Below, piece after piece: positions 62,310 to 64,000 of a stretch of 64,000 bases of DNA. Below the pieces are notes generated by a model. That model made no database searches, was not told where the DNA came from, and worked only from the letters and a program-made list of their open reading frames with translations. The translations under genes and the position numbers were made by a program. Each line of letters starts with the position of its first letter. Within the stretch, counting starts at the first letter, position 1. Origin of the DNA: Halopiger xanaduensis SH-6 (lineage in GTDB: Archaea > Halobacteriota > Halobacteria > Halobacteriales > Natrialbaceae); contig NC_015666.1 of assembly GCF_000217715.1 (NCBI RefSeq), forward strand, positions 2,120,270 to 2,184,269, read 5' to 3'.

Positions 62310-63113
62310 TCAGCCGGCGAAATCGGCCAGTTCCTCGTTGATTTTCTCGGTTTCGTCGGTGACGAGACCGTGACCGCTGTTCTCGAAGCGAATCAGTTCG
62401 GCGTTCTCGATCCCATCCTCGAGCACCTCGCCGGTGATTTCGATCGGAGTGACCTCGTCGTGGGTGCCGTGATAGATTTTCGTCGGGACGGTGATGTCGT
62501 CCATATCCGGTCGGAGATCGGCGTCGCGCCAGGTTTCGGCGGAAGCGATCGTCGCGTGGCCGGCCGCTTCCATTCCGAGGCTCCAGATCCAGTGCAGCAG
62601 CTCGTCGCTCTGGTCGGTGTGAAACAGCATCGCGGCGAACTCGGCGTTCATCTTCGCGCGGTCGGTCCGTGCGCCCTCGATCAGCGGGTTCACGTCCGAT
62701 TCCGCGAGTCCGTCGGGGAAGTCCGGCTTCTCGGTGATGACCGGACTCGCGGGGGCCAGCAACGCGAGCCTGTCGACGTGAGCCTCGTCGTGTCGGCTCA
62801 TGTACCGCGTTGCGGTCCCGCCGCCCATCGAGAACCCCGCTAACGTCGCGCCGTGGATGTCCAGTTCGTCGAGCACTGCGCGCACATCGTCGGCGAAGCG
62901 GTCGTAGCTGTAGTCGCCGTACGGCTTGTCCGACTCGCCGTAGCCGCGGAGATCGATCCCGATGCAGCGGAACCCCTCCTCGAGGAGGTCGGTGAACTGG
63001 TACTCGAACATCCGGTGGTTGAGCGGCCAGCCGTGCAAGAAGACGATGGGGTCGCCCTCCCCGAGGTCGCGCACGAATACGTCGACGCCGTCGTCAGCCG
63101 TGATATAAGCCAT
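62310..63113 (-). CDS. Alpha/beta hydrolase (chloroperoxidase-like)
   Basis: 267 residues from ATG at 63113. Oxyanion motif FLHGWPLNHRM, IDLRGYGESDKP, nucleophile Ser95 in AGFSMGGG, acid in YHGTHDEVTP and His in NSGHGLV. The family includes non-haem haloperoxidases/esterases; the substrate is unknown. Confidence 0.85.
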   Translation of the reverse strand: MAYITADDGVDVFVRDLGEGDPIVFLHGWPLNHRMFEYQFTDLLEEGFRCIGIDLRGYGESDKPYGDYSYDRFADDVRAVLDELDIHGATLAGFSMGGGTATRYMSRHDEAHVDRLALLAPASPVITEKPDFPDGLAESDVNPLIEGARTDRAKMNAEFAAMLFHTDQSDELLHWIWSLGMEAAGHATIASAETWRDADLRPDMDDITVPTKIYHGTHDEVTPIEITGEVLEDGIENAELIRFENSGHGLVTDETEKINEELADFAG

Positions 63114-63212
63114 ACACCAACTGACACTTCGGCTACTGGCATCAAGGGGTACCTTTCATACTCCGAGCCGGCTTCCTCCTTCGAACAGGTACGAGCCCGC
63201 TGTCTAATGCCG

Positions 63213-64000
63213 TCAGTCCTCGTCTCCGTACAGTCGTGCGTGCTCGGCGCAGAACGCCGGCTCGCGCAGTTGGGCGTCGATTAGTTCCTCGTGGTAGTGG
63301 GCGTTGTAGAGTCGACACCCCTCCCGACCGCAGAATCCCTCGCCCGTCTCGAGGACGTGGTACGCCTGCAAGACGTAGCCCTTCAGCGCATCGGTAGTCC
63401 GCGGATCGTTCTCGATCAAAAAGTCGCCCTCGACCCGGTTCTCGAGGACCTCCCGCGGCGGCGTATCGCCCGACAGCAGGGCGTGGCGCTGCTTCTCTTT
63501 GTAGTACTCCTCGGGCTTTGCAGGCGCCTCGTAGAGCCCGGAAACCGACACCAGCGCCGGCTGGCCGAGGACGGTTACGCGCTTGTGCCAGCGGCCGTCG
63601 TGGTCGCCCCACGTGCCGATCGCCCGGTCGAGGACCGCGACGTGGAGCGTCTCGAGGTCGCGCTCCTCGTCCGGCAGCGCCGCATTGAGCGCTCGCTGGA
63701 CCTGCACGCCGTCGTAGAGCACGCCGCCCTCGCGTTCGGGGTGCTCGAGCGCGCGCTCTTCGTAGCGGATCGTCCCGAGCATCGTATTGCCGGTCTCGCG
63801 CTCGTGGGGCGATTTGACGCGCGCCTGGGCGAACCGTTCGGCGAGGTCCTCCGTTCGGTGCACGTCGAGGAAGCGACCGCGAACCGTCACCGTCGCGTCG
63901 ATGCGCGACTCGAGCCAGTCGGCGATCGCGTCGACGTCGGCGACGGGTTCGGTATCGTCGCCGTCGCCGTTGCCGTCGTCATCGTCCGCCCCTCGTGTGG
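63213..64000 (-). CDS. Conserved haloarchaeal protein (truncated at window edge)
   Basis: At least 262 residues. The frame runs to the right edge with no in-frame stop; an internal GTG at 63890 is not the true start, since the preceding residues DAIADWLESRIDATVTVRGR are clearly coding. Contains SPHERETGNTMLGTIRYEER, TWGDHDGRWHKRVTVLGQPA, an Asp/Arg-rich centre and a C-terminal Cys cluster (FCGREGC, later FCAEHA) that may bind zinc. I believe this is a DUF-class haloarchaeal protein of unknown role. Its N-terminus is missing here. Confidence 0.6.
   Translation of the reverse strand, partial: TRGADDDDGNGDGDDTEPVADVDAIADWLESRIDATVTVRGRFLDVHRTEDLAERFAQARVKSPHERETGNTMLGTIRYEERALEHPEREGGVLYDGVQVQRALNAALPDEERDLETLHVAVLDRAIGTWGDHDGRWHKRVTVLGQPALVSVSGLYEAPAKPEEYYKEKQRHALLSGDTPPREVLENRVEGDFLIENDPRTTDALKGYVLQAYHVLETGEGFCGREGCRLYNAHYHEELIDAQLREPAFCAEHARLYGDED

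Noticed and set aside
1-64000. CRISPR arrays, rRNA genes and complete IS transposases
   Set aside because: I looked for regularly spaced repeats, conserved rRNA segments and transposase motifs and found none.

Overview
The window is a stretch of haloarchaeal main chromosome. The DNA is very GC-rich, CTCGAG is frequent, and the predicted proteins are rich in Asp and Glu and poor in Lys. The content is archaeal: SpoVT/AbrB-PhoU regulators, KorAB ferredoxin oxidoreductases, Tat lipoproteins, an rpsO/RecJ-like/pcc1/rps3ae operon, TruD and Pth2. Small families typical of haloarchaea (DUF7260-, DUF7511- and DUF7344-like, PRC-barrel) point to Halobacteria, perhaps Natrialbales. That placement is inference.

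Layout. 1-9 kb: a CBS protein, an MFS transporter, a two-gene formate dehydrogenase (NuoF-like subunit plus a large NuoG/molybdopterin fusion), msrA and a riboflavin-pathway reductase. 9-12.3 kb: PRC-barrel protein, DMT exporter, lone NosL lipoprotein, SRPBCC protein. 12.4-21.6 kb: a phosphate locus with an AbrB-PhoU regulator, a coiled-coil protein, the operon pstS-pstC-pstA-pstB-phoU (leftward, genes mostly overlapping by 1-4 nt) and a metallophosphoesterase. 21.9-26 kb: small regulators and membrane proteins. 26-32 kb: korAB, a lipoyl-like/OsmC fusion, a PHP phosphoesterase and aroC. 32-41.9 kb: HIT protein, AlkP-fold enzyme, an AT-rich islet with a small membrane protein, aroA, a DUF389 membrane protein, lipoproteins, an M24 peptidase, an HtrA-like protease and a flavoprotein. 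42-46.8 kb: regulators, HTH-GNAT, tyrA and an Rsm22-like methyltransferase. 46.8-48.2 kb: a transposase-less mobile cassette. 48.5-64 kb: surE, SelW-like protein, DUF1328, tRNA-Ala, the ribosomal/KEOPS operon, ArsN2-like, truD, pth2, dcd, an HTH-ThiN regulator and several enzymes. The last gene runs off the window.

Functional links. Three shikimate/tyrosine genes (aroC, aroA, tyrA) lie on the same arm but not in one operon. The phosphate genes form a complete high-affinity uptake and control unit with two distinct PhoU proteins.

The most notable structure is at 46786-48232. This segment has 30-bp imperfect terminal inverted repeats, is flanked by AATCACCT/AATTACCT, and carries only a PstS-like lipoprotein gene and no transposase. 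It sits inside the stop codon of the upstream methyltransferase gene yet leaves the protein unchanged. The passenger is clearly related to the pstS product in this same window but has lost the phosphate-contacting loops.
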